A stretch of 14,918 nucleotides of DNA. It comes from Streptosporangiaceae bacterium (GTDB taxonomy: Bacteria; Actinomycetota; Actinomycetes; Streptosporangiales; Streptosporangiaceae). The stretch's first letter is position 1. Each line of letters starts with the position of its first letter. Position numbers and translations under genes: made by a program. This document shows, in pieces, positions 1 through 6,109 of the stretch. The DNA lies in contig JASHYW010000075.1 in the NCBI GenBank assembly GCA_030042885.1, forward strand, positions 1 through 14,918, written 5' to 3'. Below the pieces are notes generated by a model. That model was not told where the DNA came from, did no database searches, and saw nothing but the letters and a program-made list of their open reading frames with translations.

Positions 1-1
1 C

Positions 2-232
2 GCGGATACGTTCTGGATCGCGGACGCCCACCACCACTTCCATGCATACGCCCCGCTGGTCAACGCCGCGAGCGCCAACTTCACTCAGCCGTACGTGCTG
101 ACCTACCCGGCCAACGGCTACCCGACCGACATGCCGCGGCCGGAGCTGTACCTCCACACGCTGCAGAGGTTCTCGACCGGACAGGTGTACAGCAACCAGC
201 TGTGGAGCTTCTACTTCGGTGTCGTCCACTGA
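2..232 (+). CDS. C-terminal end of an unrecognised protein (partial)
   Basis: An open frame enters from the left edge and ends at TGA 230-232, giving 76 residues and no start. The fragment is rich in His, Tyr, Phe, Trp and Asn; it has an AHHHFHAY stretch near its beginning and ends in LWSFYFGVVH. The aromatic and Asn-rich composition, with few Lys, Arg or Glu, would suit an extracytoplasmic protein, but no signal peptide can be seen because the N-terminus is outside the window. I recognise no family. That it is a real gene is inferred from codon use (third positions mostly G or C) and from the strong terminator hairpin starting about 30 nt after the stop. Confidence 0.6.
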   Translation, partial: ADTFWIADAHHHFHAYAPLVNAASANFTQPYVLTYPANGYPTDMPRPELYLHTLQRFSTGQVYSNQLWSFYFGVVH

Positions 233-262
233 GGGGTCATCCCCTGAACACTGAATGACCCA

Positions 263-298
263 AGTGGCGCCGGCCCTCTTCCGAGGGCCGGCGCCACT
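263..298 (+). terminator. Strong factor-independent-type terminator hairpin
   Basis: A perfect 16-bp stem (263-278 with 283-298) closes on a TTCC loop, 30 nt after the stop of the partial first gene. No T-run follows, which is common for actinobacterial terminators. As a DNA palindrome it could act on either strand, but no minus-strand gene ends here. Confidence 0.8.
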
Positions 299-491
299 GC
301 CATGCCCGCCGTGACCACGCAACGCCGTCGGCGCCATCATCGTGTTCCGGGCCGGCCCTGCCGACGGGCCCGCGGCCCGGCCATGACCCGAGCAGACCCC
401 GGCTGACAGGCTGCGCGGCGCCCGGAACTCGCCGCATGCTCTGGTCCCGGGCCGGGTAGGAATGCACACGGTGCTCGTCCCGGGTCCGGGT

Positions 492-587
492 TGTTCAGAT
501 TCCCGCGGCCGTCCGGTCGCCTCAGTCTGCGCGACCGCCCGCCCGGGCCGGCAGGCCCCGGGCGAGCCAGCGCTTCTGGATGACCCG
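492..587 (+). repeat. Palindromic element, copy A (upstream of the DUF6758 gene)
   Basis: First of three related elements of about 100 bp. Bases 492-507 (TGTTCAGATTCCCGCG) are identical to 3412-3427 of copy B, and the central part (531-560) aligns with B without gaps at 23 of 30 positions. A central GC-rich hairpin (cgcccggg ... ccgggcg around 540-565) and a degraded right end (TCTGGA at 575-580 pairing with TTCAGA at 494-499) give the same architecture as B and C. It ends about 30 nt before the likely start of the DUF6758 gene. This is the most diverged copy. Confidence 0.65.
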
Positions 588-617
588 ACCGGGCCACCGG
601 GGCACGCTTTCGTCGCG

Positions 618-1274
618 ATGGGGTTGAACGTGGGTCAGGACAGTCCCCGCCGGTCGCAGGCCGCCTGCCCGCGATGCGGCAGGCCGGTGCGGGAGCCGAC
701 CGCGTGGTCCAGCGCCTGGCGGTGCGATCTGCACGGCGAGATCTATCCCCTGCTCCCCGCGTTCAGCCCGTCCCGGGACGGCCTGGACGGGCTGCTCCGC
801 ACCCCGGGCGTCCCGGTCTGGCTGCCGTGGCCGCTCCCGGCCGGCTGGCTGGTCACCGGTTTCGCCGGGGCGGGCGACGAGCGGACGGGCACGTGCGCCT
901 GCGTGGTGGCGCTGTCCGGCCCGAACCCCCTCGGCGGGCCCGCCGACATGCTGGTCGTCGCCGAGGAACCAGGCGTCGGCCTCGGTGCGGCCCTGGCCGG
1001 CCTGGACGGCGTCGACCCGGGCGCCGGTTTCGCGTCCGCGCCGCCGATAGCGGTGGCATCGTTCGGCAAGCATGACTTCCCGCTCTGGCAGGTCGGCTCG
1101 CCGGACCGTGCCGTGGTCGCCGGTGAGGTCAAGGGCCACTGGCTGTGGGTGGTGCTGTGGCCGGAGACCGCGGGCGTCCTGCTGATCGAGCCGATCGGGC
1201 TGCGTGACCTGCGCGACCCCGGTCTGGACCTGGACCTGCCCTTCGGGGCCCCCTCACCCCGCCTGCCGACCTGA
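618..1274 (+). CDS. DUF6758 family protein with N-terminal zinc ribbon
   Basis: 218 residues from ATG 618. An N-terminal zinc-ribbon-like set, CPRC at residues 17-20 and CDLH at 36-39, is followed by the conserved core with PVWLPWPLPAGWLVTGFAGAG, the GPNPLGGPADMLVVAEEPG(V/L)G-type segment, and a C-terminal end with LRDLRDPG and PFGAPSPRL. This matches the actinobacterial DUF6758 family as I know it from Streptomyces, where the gene also sits just before a PHP-domain gene. The molecular function is unknown. The frame is open back to 462, but only the part from about residue 15 looks conserved; GTG 630 is an alternative start. The next gene begins 13 nt after the stop, so the two are probably co-transcribed. 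Palindromic element A ends 30 nt upstream. Confidence 0.85.
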   Translation: MGLNVGQDSPRRSQAACPRCGRPVREPTAWSSAWRCDLHGEIYPLLPAFSPSRDGLDGLLRTPGVPVWLPWPLPAGWLVTGFAGAGDERTGTCACVVALSGPNPLGGPADMLVVAEEPGVGLGAALAGLDGVDPGAGFASAPPIAVASFGKHDFPLWQVGSPDRAVVAGEVKGHWLWVVLWPETAGVLLIEPIGLRDLRDPGLDLDLPFGAPSPRLPT

Positions 1275-1287
1275 TCGTGCTGCACCG

Positions 1288-2151
1288 ATGCGGGCCGACC
1301 TGCATGTCCACAGCAACGCCTCGGACGGGACGGACACCCCGGCCGAGGTCATGCGCCGCGCTGCACGAGCCGGCCTTGACGTCGTAGCGCTGACCGATCA
1401 CGACACGGTCGCCGGGCACGCCGAAGCCCGCCGGGCAGTGAAGGGGGATAGGGAGGTGGGTGGGGCCCTGACCCTGGTGCCGGGCATGGAACTGTCGTGC
1501 CGCCTGGACGCCCGCAGCGTGCATCTGCTGGCCTACCTGTTCGACCCGGACGACCCGGAACTGGCCGAGCAAACACGGCGCATCCGCGACGACCGCGTGC
1601 TGCGGGCCCGCGCCATGGTCCGTCGGCTGGCCGACCTGGGCGCCGCCGTCACCTGGGACCAGGTGGCCGCGATCGCCGGGACGGCCGTGGTCGGCCGTCC
1701 CCACATTGCCCGCGCCATGGTGGCCAGCGGCGTGGTGGCCACGCCCGCCGAGGCGTTCACCCGCGACTGGATCGCCGACGGCGGCCGCGCCTACGTCGCC
1801 AAATACGCGCTCGAACCATCCCGCGCGATCCGGCTGGTCCGAGCGGCCGGCGGTGCCGCAGTCCTCGCCCACCCCAGGGCGGCCCGCGGCTGGTCACTGT
1901 CCGGCCAGCAGATTGCCGCGCTGGCCGCCGCGGGCCTGGCCGGGATCGAGGTCTTCCACCCCGACCAGTCGCAGCGCCAGCGAGCCGGCCTGCTCGGCCT
2001 GGCCCGCGACCTCGGCCTGGTGACCACCGGCGGCAGCGATGATCACGGCAGCCTCACCGGTCACCGCATCGGCTGCGAGACGACGCCCGCAGAGGCGTAC
2101 GAGACCCTGCTCGCCCAGACCACCGGAGCTCAGCCGATACGGCGCGGTTGA
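1288..2151 (+). CDS. PHP-domain phosphoesterase (TrpH/YciV, RNase AM-like)
   Basis: 287 residues, about the usual length for the TrpH/YciV branch of the PHP superfamily. Metal-binding motifs are all visible: DLHVH (H6, H8), D13, TDHD (D37, H38), GMELS (E68), H79, then AHP, EVFHPDQS and the C-terminal GSDDHG. Family members are metal-dependent phosphoesterases; E. coli YciV (Rnm/RNase AM) degrades short RNA 5'->3' and related enzymes hydrolyse 3',5'-nucleoside bisphosphates. An equivalent cytoplasmic role is inferred here. ATG 1288 directly precedes the conserved first strand; an upstream in-frame ATG at 1204 would overlap the DUF6758 gene and add non-conserved sequence. No clear Shine-Dalgarno is present, so translation may depend on coupling to the gene ending 13 nt upstream. 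Confidence 0.9.
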   Translation: MRADLHVHSNASDGTDTPAEVMRRAARAGLDVVALTDHDTVAGHAEARRAVKGDREVGGALTLVPGMELSCRLDARSVHLLAYLFDPDDPELAEQTRRIRDDRVLRARAMVRRLADLGAAVTWDQVAAIAGTAVVGRPHIARAMVASGVVATPAEAFTRDWIADGGRAYVAKYALEPSRAIRLVRAAGGAAVLAHPRAARGWSLSGQQIAALAAAGLAGIEVFHPDQSQRQRAGLLGLARDLGLVTTGGSDDHGSLTGHRIGCETTPAEAYETLLAQTTGAQPIRRG

Positions 2152-2202
2152 GCCCATGGTCGTGTCCCGGCCCGTCACGCGGAACGGCCCGCCGTTTACC
2201 TG

Positions 2203-2208
2203 TACTGT
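2203..2208 (+). promoter_or_regulatory. Candidate -10 box (TACTGT) for a leaderless transcript
   Basis: TACTGT fits TANNNT and ends 6 nt before ATG 2215, the spacing expected if transcription starts at or next to the A of the start codon. The gene has no Shine-Dalgarno, which fits leaderless translation, common in actinobacteria. No good -35 is visible. Confidence 0.4.
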
Positions 2209-2214
2209 TCTCGG

Positions 2215-2694
2215 ATGGGCCTCACCTCGCCGATCGCGCCAGCCGTCCGCGCCGTTTTCCACGAGGAGCTAGATCCCGGACAGCGGGCCGCCCTGCTCAG
2301 CTGGATCGCCTTCAGCACCACGTTCGGCGCGGTCCGCGGCATCACCTACAGCATCAAGCACGGCGTCGGCCCGTTCCGCAACCTGAGCGTCGGCGCCGAG
2401 CACCTGCACCACTACCTGTGGGGGATAGCCCTGGTCAGCGGCGTCGGCGGGGTAGCCGTACACGGCGAGGACTCCCGGCGCAGGCATCCGGCCGTGGCGC
2501 TGTGCTACGGTGCCGGGCTCGCCCTCATCGTGGACGAGTTCGCCTTGCTCCTGGACCTGAAGGATGTCTACTGGGCCAAGCAGGGCCGGATATCGGTCGA
2601 CCTGGGTATCGGGGCCAGCGCGCTGACCGGCACCTATTTCGCCGCCCTGCCCCTGCTCCGAGCTCTCCGCCGCCGCCTGCGCCAGCACCCCTGA
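2215..2694 (+). CDS. Four-helix integral membrane protein with HLHH and DEFAL motifs
   Basis: 159 residues. Hydrophobic stretches at about residues 25-45, 66-83, 92-113 and 126-149 predict four membrane helices. Polar motifs sit at helix borders: VRGITY, GAEHLHHYLWGI, VDEFALLLDLKDVYW and a following GRISVD. I recall similar small membrane proteins of unknown function in Streptomyces and Mycobacterium with the same motifs. The cluster of His residues and the acidic DE...D...D segment are positioned as if they could bind a metal or a polar ligand, but this is inference. No Shine-Dalgarno precedes ATG 2215; a TANNNT box 6 nt upstream suggests its own leaderless transcript. It lies 63 nt after the PHP gene and 84 nt before the MarC gene. 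Confidence 0.8.
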   Translation: MGLTSPIAPAVRAVFHEELDPGQRAALLSWIAFSTTFGAVRGITYSIKHGVGPFRNLSVGAEHLHHYLWGIALVSGVGGVAVHGEDSRRRHPAVALCYGAGLALIVDEFALLLDLKDVYWAKQGRISVDLGIGASALTGTYFAALPLLRALRRRLRQHP

Positions 2695-2778
2695 GCCGCG
2701 AGGCTGGCCGGGGCAAGACCGGCTGGCCGTCCTTCCCAGGCTGCGAGTTCATGCCATCTGACGAGGTAACCGGCCGAT

Positions 2779-3444
2779 ATGGTGGCCGTGGTGAAATTCT
2801 TCTGGGAAGTCTTCGTCACGTTGTTCGTGATCATCGACCCGGCGGGGACGGTTCCGGTCTTCCTGGCGCTGACCAGGGACCGGTCGGGCCGGGACAGGAA
2901 CCGGCTGGCCTGGCAGGCCACCGTGGTGGCCTTCGGCGTGATCGTCGTGTTCGCGCTGTTCGGGCGGACGATCCTGGACTACCTCGGGGTCAGCCTGCCC
3001 GCCCTGGAAGGGGCGGGCGGACTGCTGCTGCTGCTCGTCGCGCTGGAACTGCTCACCGGGAAGGCCGCCGAGCCGACCGAGGCCGAACTTGAGCGCGCGA
3101 ACGTGGCGTTCGTGCCGCTCGGCACCCCGCTGCTGGCCGGCCCGGGCGCGATCGTGGCCACCATGCTGTTCGTCCAGCGCGCTCACGGAGCCGGTGACGG
3201 CCTCGCCCTGGCCGCGGCCATGGTCGCGGTCGCGCTTTCGGTCTGGCTGGCCATGCGCTTCGCCCTGGTCGTGCACCGGGTCCTCACCGACAACGGCGTC
3301 GAGCTGGTGACCAGGATCTCCGGCCTGCTGCTGGCCGCCATCGCCGTCCAGCTCGTGGCGAACTCAGCCATCGCCTTCGCCCGCATTGCCTTATTCAATA
3401 GTTCGTTCGGGTGTTCAGATTCCCGCGACGGTTCCCGCCGCTGA
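2779..3444 (+). CDS. MarC-family integral membrane protein
   Basis: 221 residues with about six hydrophobic helices. The N-terminal helix FVTLFVIIDPAGTVPVFLALT, the central PLGTPLLAGPGAI segment and the C-terminal RISGLLLAAIAVQLV are family hallmarks of MarC/UPF0056. The family is of unknown transport role; the early link to multiple antibiotic resistance was not upheld. ATG 2779 is used, with GAGG at 2763-2766 somewhat far upstream; GTG 2782 or 2791 are alternatives. Odd point: the last 11 residues (from G211) are encoded by palindromic element copy B, which starts exactly at 3409, so the present C-terminal tail (GCSDSRDGSRR) and the stop codon belong to the repeat. The transmembrane core is complete, so the protein is probably functional. 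Confidence 0.88.
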   Translation: MVAVVKFFWEVFVTLFVIIDPAGTVPVFLALTRDRSGRDRNRLAWQATVVAFGVIVVFALFGRTILDYLGVSLPALEGAGGLLLLLVALELLTGKAAEPTEAELERANVAFVPLGTPLLAGPGAIVATMLFVQRAHGAGDGLALAAAMVAVALSVWLAMRFALVVHRVLTDNGVELVTRISGLLLAAIAVQLVANSAIAFARIALFNSSFGCSDSRDGSRR

Positions 3445-3506
3445 CATGCAGCGATCACTCGCACGGGCCAGCAGGCCCATGCTCGCTAGCCGCTTTCTGA
3501 ACACCC
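3409..3506 (+). repeat. Palindromic element, copy B (upstream of the MBL gene)
   Basis: Best-preserved copy: 98 bp bounded by perfect 11-bp inverted ends, gggtgttcaga (3409-3419) and tctgaacaccc (3496-3506). Inside are a small hairpin cgctg/cagcg (3439-3453 region) and a larger one, agcga/tcgct enclosing gcacgggcc/ggcccatgc, with one pair that is C-A on the plus strand and would be a G-U wobble in minus-strand RNA. Its left third matches copy A and its right half matches copy C (ctcgcacgggc, ggccc[a/g]tgctcgct, tctgaa...ctcac). No target-site duplication is evident. It supplies the end of the MarC coding region and lies 68 nt before the MBL start. Confidence 0.75.
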
Positions 3507-3574
3507 TCACAGTGCGTGACCGTGCTCCTGTGGTAGGAAGGTCGGCGGGCCAGCCGAGTAGGAAGGAAGCTCCG

Positions 3575-4177
3575 ATGACCGCACGGATCGAGAAGGTGTC
3601 CGCACCGGCGGCCGGCACCAACGTCTGGATCATCGGCGACGACGAGGAGGTCATCGTCATCGATCCCGGTCGCGACCCGGCCGTCGTGCTCGACGCGGTG
3701 GGCGATCGCGAAGTGCTGGCGGTGATCTGCACGCACGGTCACGCCGACCACGTCGCCGCGGCGGTGGCGGTGGCCGGGCGAGACGAGGCGCCGGTGGCGC
3801 TGCACCCCAGGGACCGGCTGCTGTGGCGGGACGCCCACCCGGCGGACGACGTCGGCATCGAGATGGAGGACGGCGGGATCTTCGAGGTCGCCGGCACCTC
3901 GCTCGAGGTCATCCACGCGCCCGGCCACACCGCCGGCTCGGTCTGCCTGTACTGCGAGGACCTCGGTGTCGTGTTCACCGGGCACGCCCTGGCCGACAGC
4001 GGGCCGGTCCCGCATGACGGCGAATACCCGGACTTCGCCGGCCAGCTGAACGCCATCGGCGAGCAGCTGCTGCCGTTGCCCGCGGACACCCGCGTGCTCC
4101 CCGGCCAGGGCCCGGAAACGACGATCGCGGCGGCCGGGAAGAACTTCGACTCCTGGGTATCCGCAGGACCCGGATGA
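3575..4177 (+). CDS. Metallo-beta-lactamase-fold protein with altered metal ligands
   Basis: 200 residues, glyoxalase II-like MBL fold. Motif THGHADH (H54, H56, D58, H59) and APGHTAGS (H118) are intact. Two later ligands expected in the family are changed: the usual GD(T/A)L motif reads GHAL (His137 replaces the bridging Asp) and the usual PGHG reads PGQG (Gln178 replaces the last His). Typical members hydrolyse thioesters such as S-lactoyl or mycothiol conjugates with a binuclear metal site; here one site would be lost or remodelled, so the reaction cannot be assigned. ATG 3575 has an excellent Shine-Dalgarno (AGGAAGGA, 3560-3567). A second GTAGGAAGG copy lies at 3533-3541. The nuclease gene follows after 13 nt, so the two are likely co-transcribed. 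Confidence 0.88.
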   Translation: MTARIEKVSAPAAGTNVWIIGDDEEVIVIDPGRDPAVVLDAVGDREVLAVICTHGHADHVAAAVAVAGRDEAPVALHPRDRLLWRDAHPADDVGIEMEDGGIFEVAGTSLEVIHAPGHTAGSVCLYCEDLGVVFTGHALADSGPVPHDGEYPDFAGQLNAIGEQLLPLPADTRVLPGQGPETTIAAAGKNFDSWVSAGPG

Positions 4178-4190
4178 CTAGGGCGCCGAG

Positions 4191-5048
4191 GTGGAACAGC
4201 TGGGATTCGAGGGAATGCCGAGGCGGCTGTACCCGTGCACGCCGACCAGGCTTTCCGCCTGGCTGGACTGCCCGCGCCGGTACCGGATGAGCTACCTGGA
4301 CCGCCCCTCGCCGCCGAAGGGGCCGCCCTGGGCGCACAACAGCCTCGGCGCCAGCATCCACAACGCGCTGGCCGGCTGGTGGCGGCTGCCGCTGGAGCAG
4401 CGGACCGTGGCGGCCGCGGGCAGGCTCGTCGAACGCGGCTGGATTGACGAGGGTTTTGCCGGCGAGACCCAGTCGGTGCGGTACCGGGAGCATGCCGTGG
4501 GCATGGTCGAGAGGTATGTCTCGGGGCTTGACCCGGCTGACGAGCCGCTCGGGGTGGAACGGACCGTGGCCACCCGCACGGACCGGATCGCGGTCTCCGG
4601 GCGGATCGACCGGCTGGACTGGCGGCCCGCCGCAGCCGCAGCCGCCGAGCTCGTGGTGGTCGACTACAAGACCGGGCGGCACCTGCTCACCACCGAAGAC
4701 GCCCGCAGCTCGATGGCCCTGGCCCTGTACGCGCTGGCCGCGGGCCGCGCGCTGCGGCGGCCCTGCTACCGGGTGGAGCTGCACCACCTGCCGTCCGGCG
4801 AGGTGCTGGCCTGGTCGCACTCTGACGAATCGCTGGCCAGGCACCTGGGCCGCGCCGAGAGCATCGCGTCCGAATGCGCCGCCGCCGACGACCAGATGCG
4901 CGACGGCCTGCCCGCCGGCCGGTACGACGAGGTGTTTCCGCCGCGGCCCAGTGCGGCCTGCGGCTGGTGTGACTATCTCCGGCACTGCCCCGAGGGCGCA
5001 GCCGCCGCGGTCACCCGGCTGCCCTGGGACGGGCTGTCGCCCGGCTGA
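4191..5048 (+). CDS. RecB-family PD-(D/E)XK nuclease with four-Cys (Fe-S) cluster
   Basis: 285 residues. Nuclease motifs in order: SLGASIHNAL (H57), GRIDRLD (D140), VVVDYKTG (D158, K160) and the SSMALALYALAAG helix. Four cysteines frame the domain: C27 in LDCPRRY and C257, C260, C266 in CGWCDYLRHC, the C...C-x2-C-x5-C pattern of the AddB/Cas4-type iron-sulfur staple. It therefore likely cuts DNA ends, with the cluster stabilising the fold. It is a stand-alone domain with no helicase part, of a size common in actinobacteria. Start GTG 4191 has AGGG at 4179-4182; ATG 4215 is an alternative, though GAGGGA there touches the codon. It follows the MBL gene by 13 nt. Partner and biological role are not shown by the sequence. 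Confidence 0.88.
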   Translation: MEQLGFEGMPRRLYPCTPTRLSAWLDCPRRYRMSYLDRPSPPKGPPWAHNSLGASIHNALAGWWRLPLEQRTVAAAGRLVERGWIDEGFAGETQSVRYREHAVGMVERYVSGLDPADEPLGVERTVATRTDRIAVSGRIDRLDWRPAAAAAAELVVVDYKTGRHLLTTEDARSSMALALYALAAGRALRRPCYRVELHHLPSGEVLAWSHSDESLARHLGRAESIASECAAADDQMRDGLPAGRYDEVFPPRPSAACGWCDYLRHCPEGAAAAVTRLPWDGLSPG

Positions 5049-5057
5049 GGCGGCCGG

Positions 5058-5084
5058 CGCCAGGGCGGCTATGCCGCCCTGGCG
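5058..5084. terminator. Bidirectional terminator between convergent genes
   Basis: A perfect 12-bp stem (5058-5069 with 5073-5084) with a 3-nt loop TAT lies between the nuclease stop (5048) and the hydrolase stop (5069-5071). Its right arm encodes the last four residues (AARAA region) of the minus-strand hydrolase, so one sequence serves as coding end and terminator. Confidence 0.75.
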
Positions 5085-6025
5085 GCCTCGGCCTCGTCCC
5101 AGAACCGCGTGAGCGCGGCCGCGGTCGCCGCGGGCGCCTCGACGGCGGGAGAGTGCGCGGCCTCCGGGATGCACACCCGGCGGGCGCCCAGCCGCCGGGC
5201 CATCGCCTCTTGCGCGCCCGGTGACCAGGCATTGTCGTTCTCGCCGTACAGCACGAGCATCGGGATCCGGTCAAGGCGCGCCAGCTCAGCTGTCCGGTCC
5301 GGGGCGGTGAGCAGGTGACGGGCCATGTGGACCAGGCCGTTCGGGTCGTTGCTCAGCATCCGCCTGGCCAGGAAGGCCACGATCGGGCCGGGGACGCCGG
5401 CCTGTTCCGCCTGCGGTTTCAGGTGGGCCTGCCACAGGCCGGAGATCCTGGCCCGGAGCTCGGCCAGCGACGGAACGCCGCCGTCCTGGACGCCGAGCGC
5501 CGCGAGCATGGCCCGCAGTTCCCCCTCGCGCGGTCCGGTCAGCGCCGACGGCCCGGAACTCATCAGCGTGAACGACGCGATGCCGCCGGGCACCTGGCTC
5601 CCCGCCCGCCCGGATTCCGCGGGCCCGGTCTTGCCGGGGGCCGCCTGCCCGAGCAGCCCCTCGCGAGCGATCAGCCCGCCGTAGGAGTGCCCGAGCAGGT
5701 GCCGCGCGCCGGTCGCGTGGACCAGGGCGGCGATGTCCGCCCCGAGAGCCGGGGGGGAGTAGCCCCCTTGATCATCCGTGCCGGGCGTCTCGAACTGGCC
5801 CCGCATATCGATCGCCACCACCTGGCGGCCGCGCCCGGCCAGCAGCCCGGCCACCGCCAGGAAGTCCTCCTTGCTGCCGGTGTAGCCGGGGATCAGCAGC
5901 GCCGGCTCCCGGTCGCATGCCCCCGGCACCGGAGATGCCTCAAGCGCCGCGAACCATCCGCGACCGGTGCGGATCGTCGTGCGCCGGACCCCGTCGGGCA
6001 GCTCAAGGGAGGTTGGTGTGCTCAC
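5069..6025 (-). CDS. Alpha/beta-fold hydrolase
   Basis: 318 residues. The fold is clear from PALLIPGYTGSKEDF (oxyanion region), VVAIDMRGQFET, the nucleophile elbow GHSYGG (Ser114), LVLYGENDNAWSP (Asp264) and EAAHSPAVEAP (His291): a complete catalytic triad. A Gly/Pro/Ala-rich insert (about 127-150) follows the elbow and a cap region lies around 165-245. Substrate is unknown; esterase, lipase-like or peptidase-like activity are all possible. GTG 6025 is chosen because AGGAAAGG (6035-6042) sits 9 nt upstream; a further GTG at 6058 has no such signal. It is 84 nt downstream of the helicase on the same strand and may be read through from it. Confidence 0.88.
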   Translation of the reverse strand: MSTPTSLELPDGVRRTTIRTGRGWFAALEASPVPGACDREPALLIPGYTGSKEDFLAVAGLLAGRGRQVVAIDMRGQFETPGTDDQGGYSPPALGADIAALVHATGARHLLGHSYGGLIAREGLLGQAAPGKTGPAESGRAGSQVPGGIASFTLMSSGPSALTGPREGELRAMLAALGVQDGGVPSLAELRARISGLWQAHLKPQAEQAGVPGPIVAFLARRMLSNDPNGLVHMARHLLTAPDRTAELARLDRIPMLVLYGENDNAWSPGAQEAMARRLGARRVCIPEAAHSPAVEAPAATAAALTRFWDEAEAARAA

Positions 6026-6109
6026 ACGGGCGAACCTTTCCTGGCGACATGTGAACACCGATCCCGGCCGGGCTCCGTGAGCTCGTGGAACCGGCGGAGG
6101 ATGCCATGG

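Larger units (their letters stand above)
233..617. other. Gene-free stretch before the DUF6758 gene
   Basis: The 385 bases hold the terminator at 263-298 and palindromic element copy A at 492-587. The plus frame is open from 462, but residues upstream of 618 show no family resemblance and run through the repeat element, so I do not treat them as coding. No convincing -10/-35 pair is seen. Confidence 0.6.

Noticed and set aside
485..510. tRNA T-loop-like string around gttcagattcccgc
   Set aside because: The same string occurs in copy B, no acceptor, D or anticodon arms can be folded around it, and the repeat element explains it better.
462..617. N-terminal extension of the DUF6758 protein to ATG 462
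   Set aside because: The extension is encoded by the palindromic element and intergenic DNA, lacks family similarity, and has no ribosome-binding site.
3975..5174. 399-codon minus-strand frame over the MBL and nuclease genes
   Set aside because: It lies opposite genes with complete catalytic motifs and gives low-complexity Arg/Gly/Pro-rich sequence.
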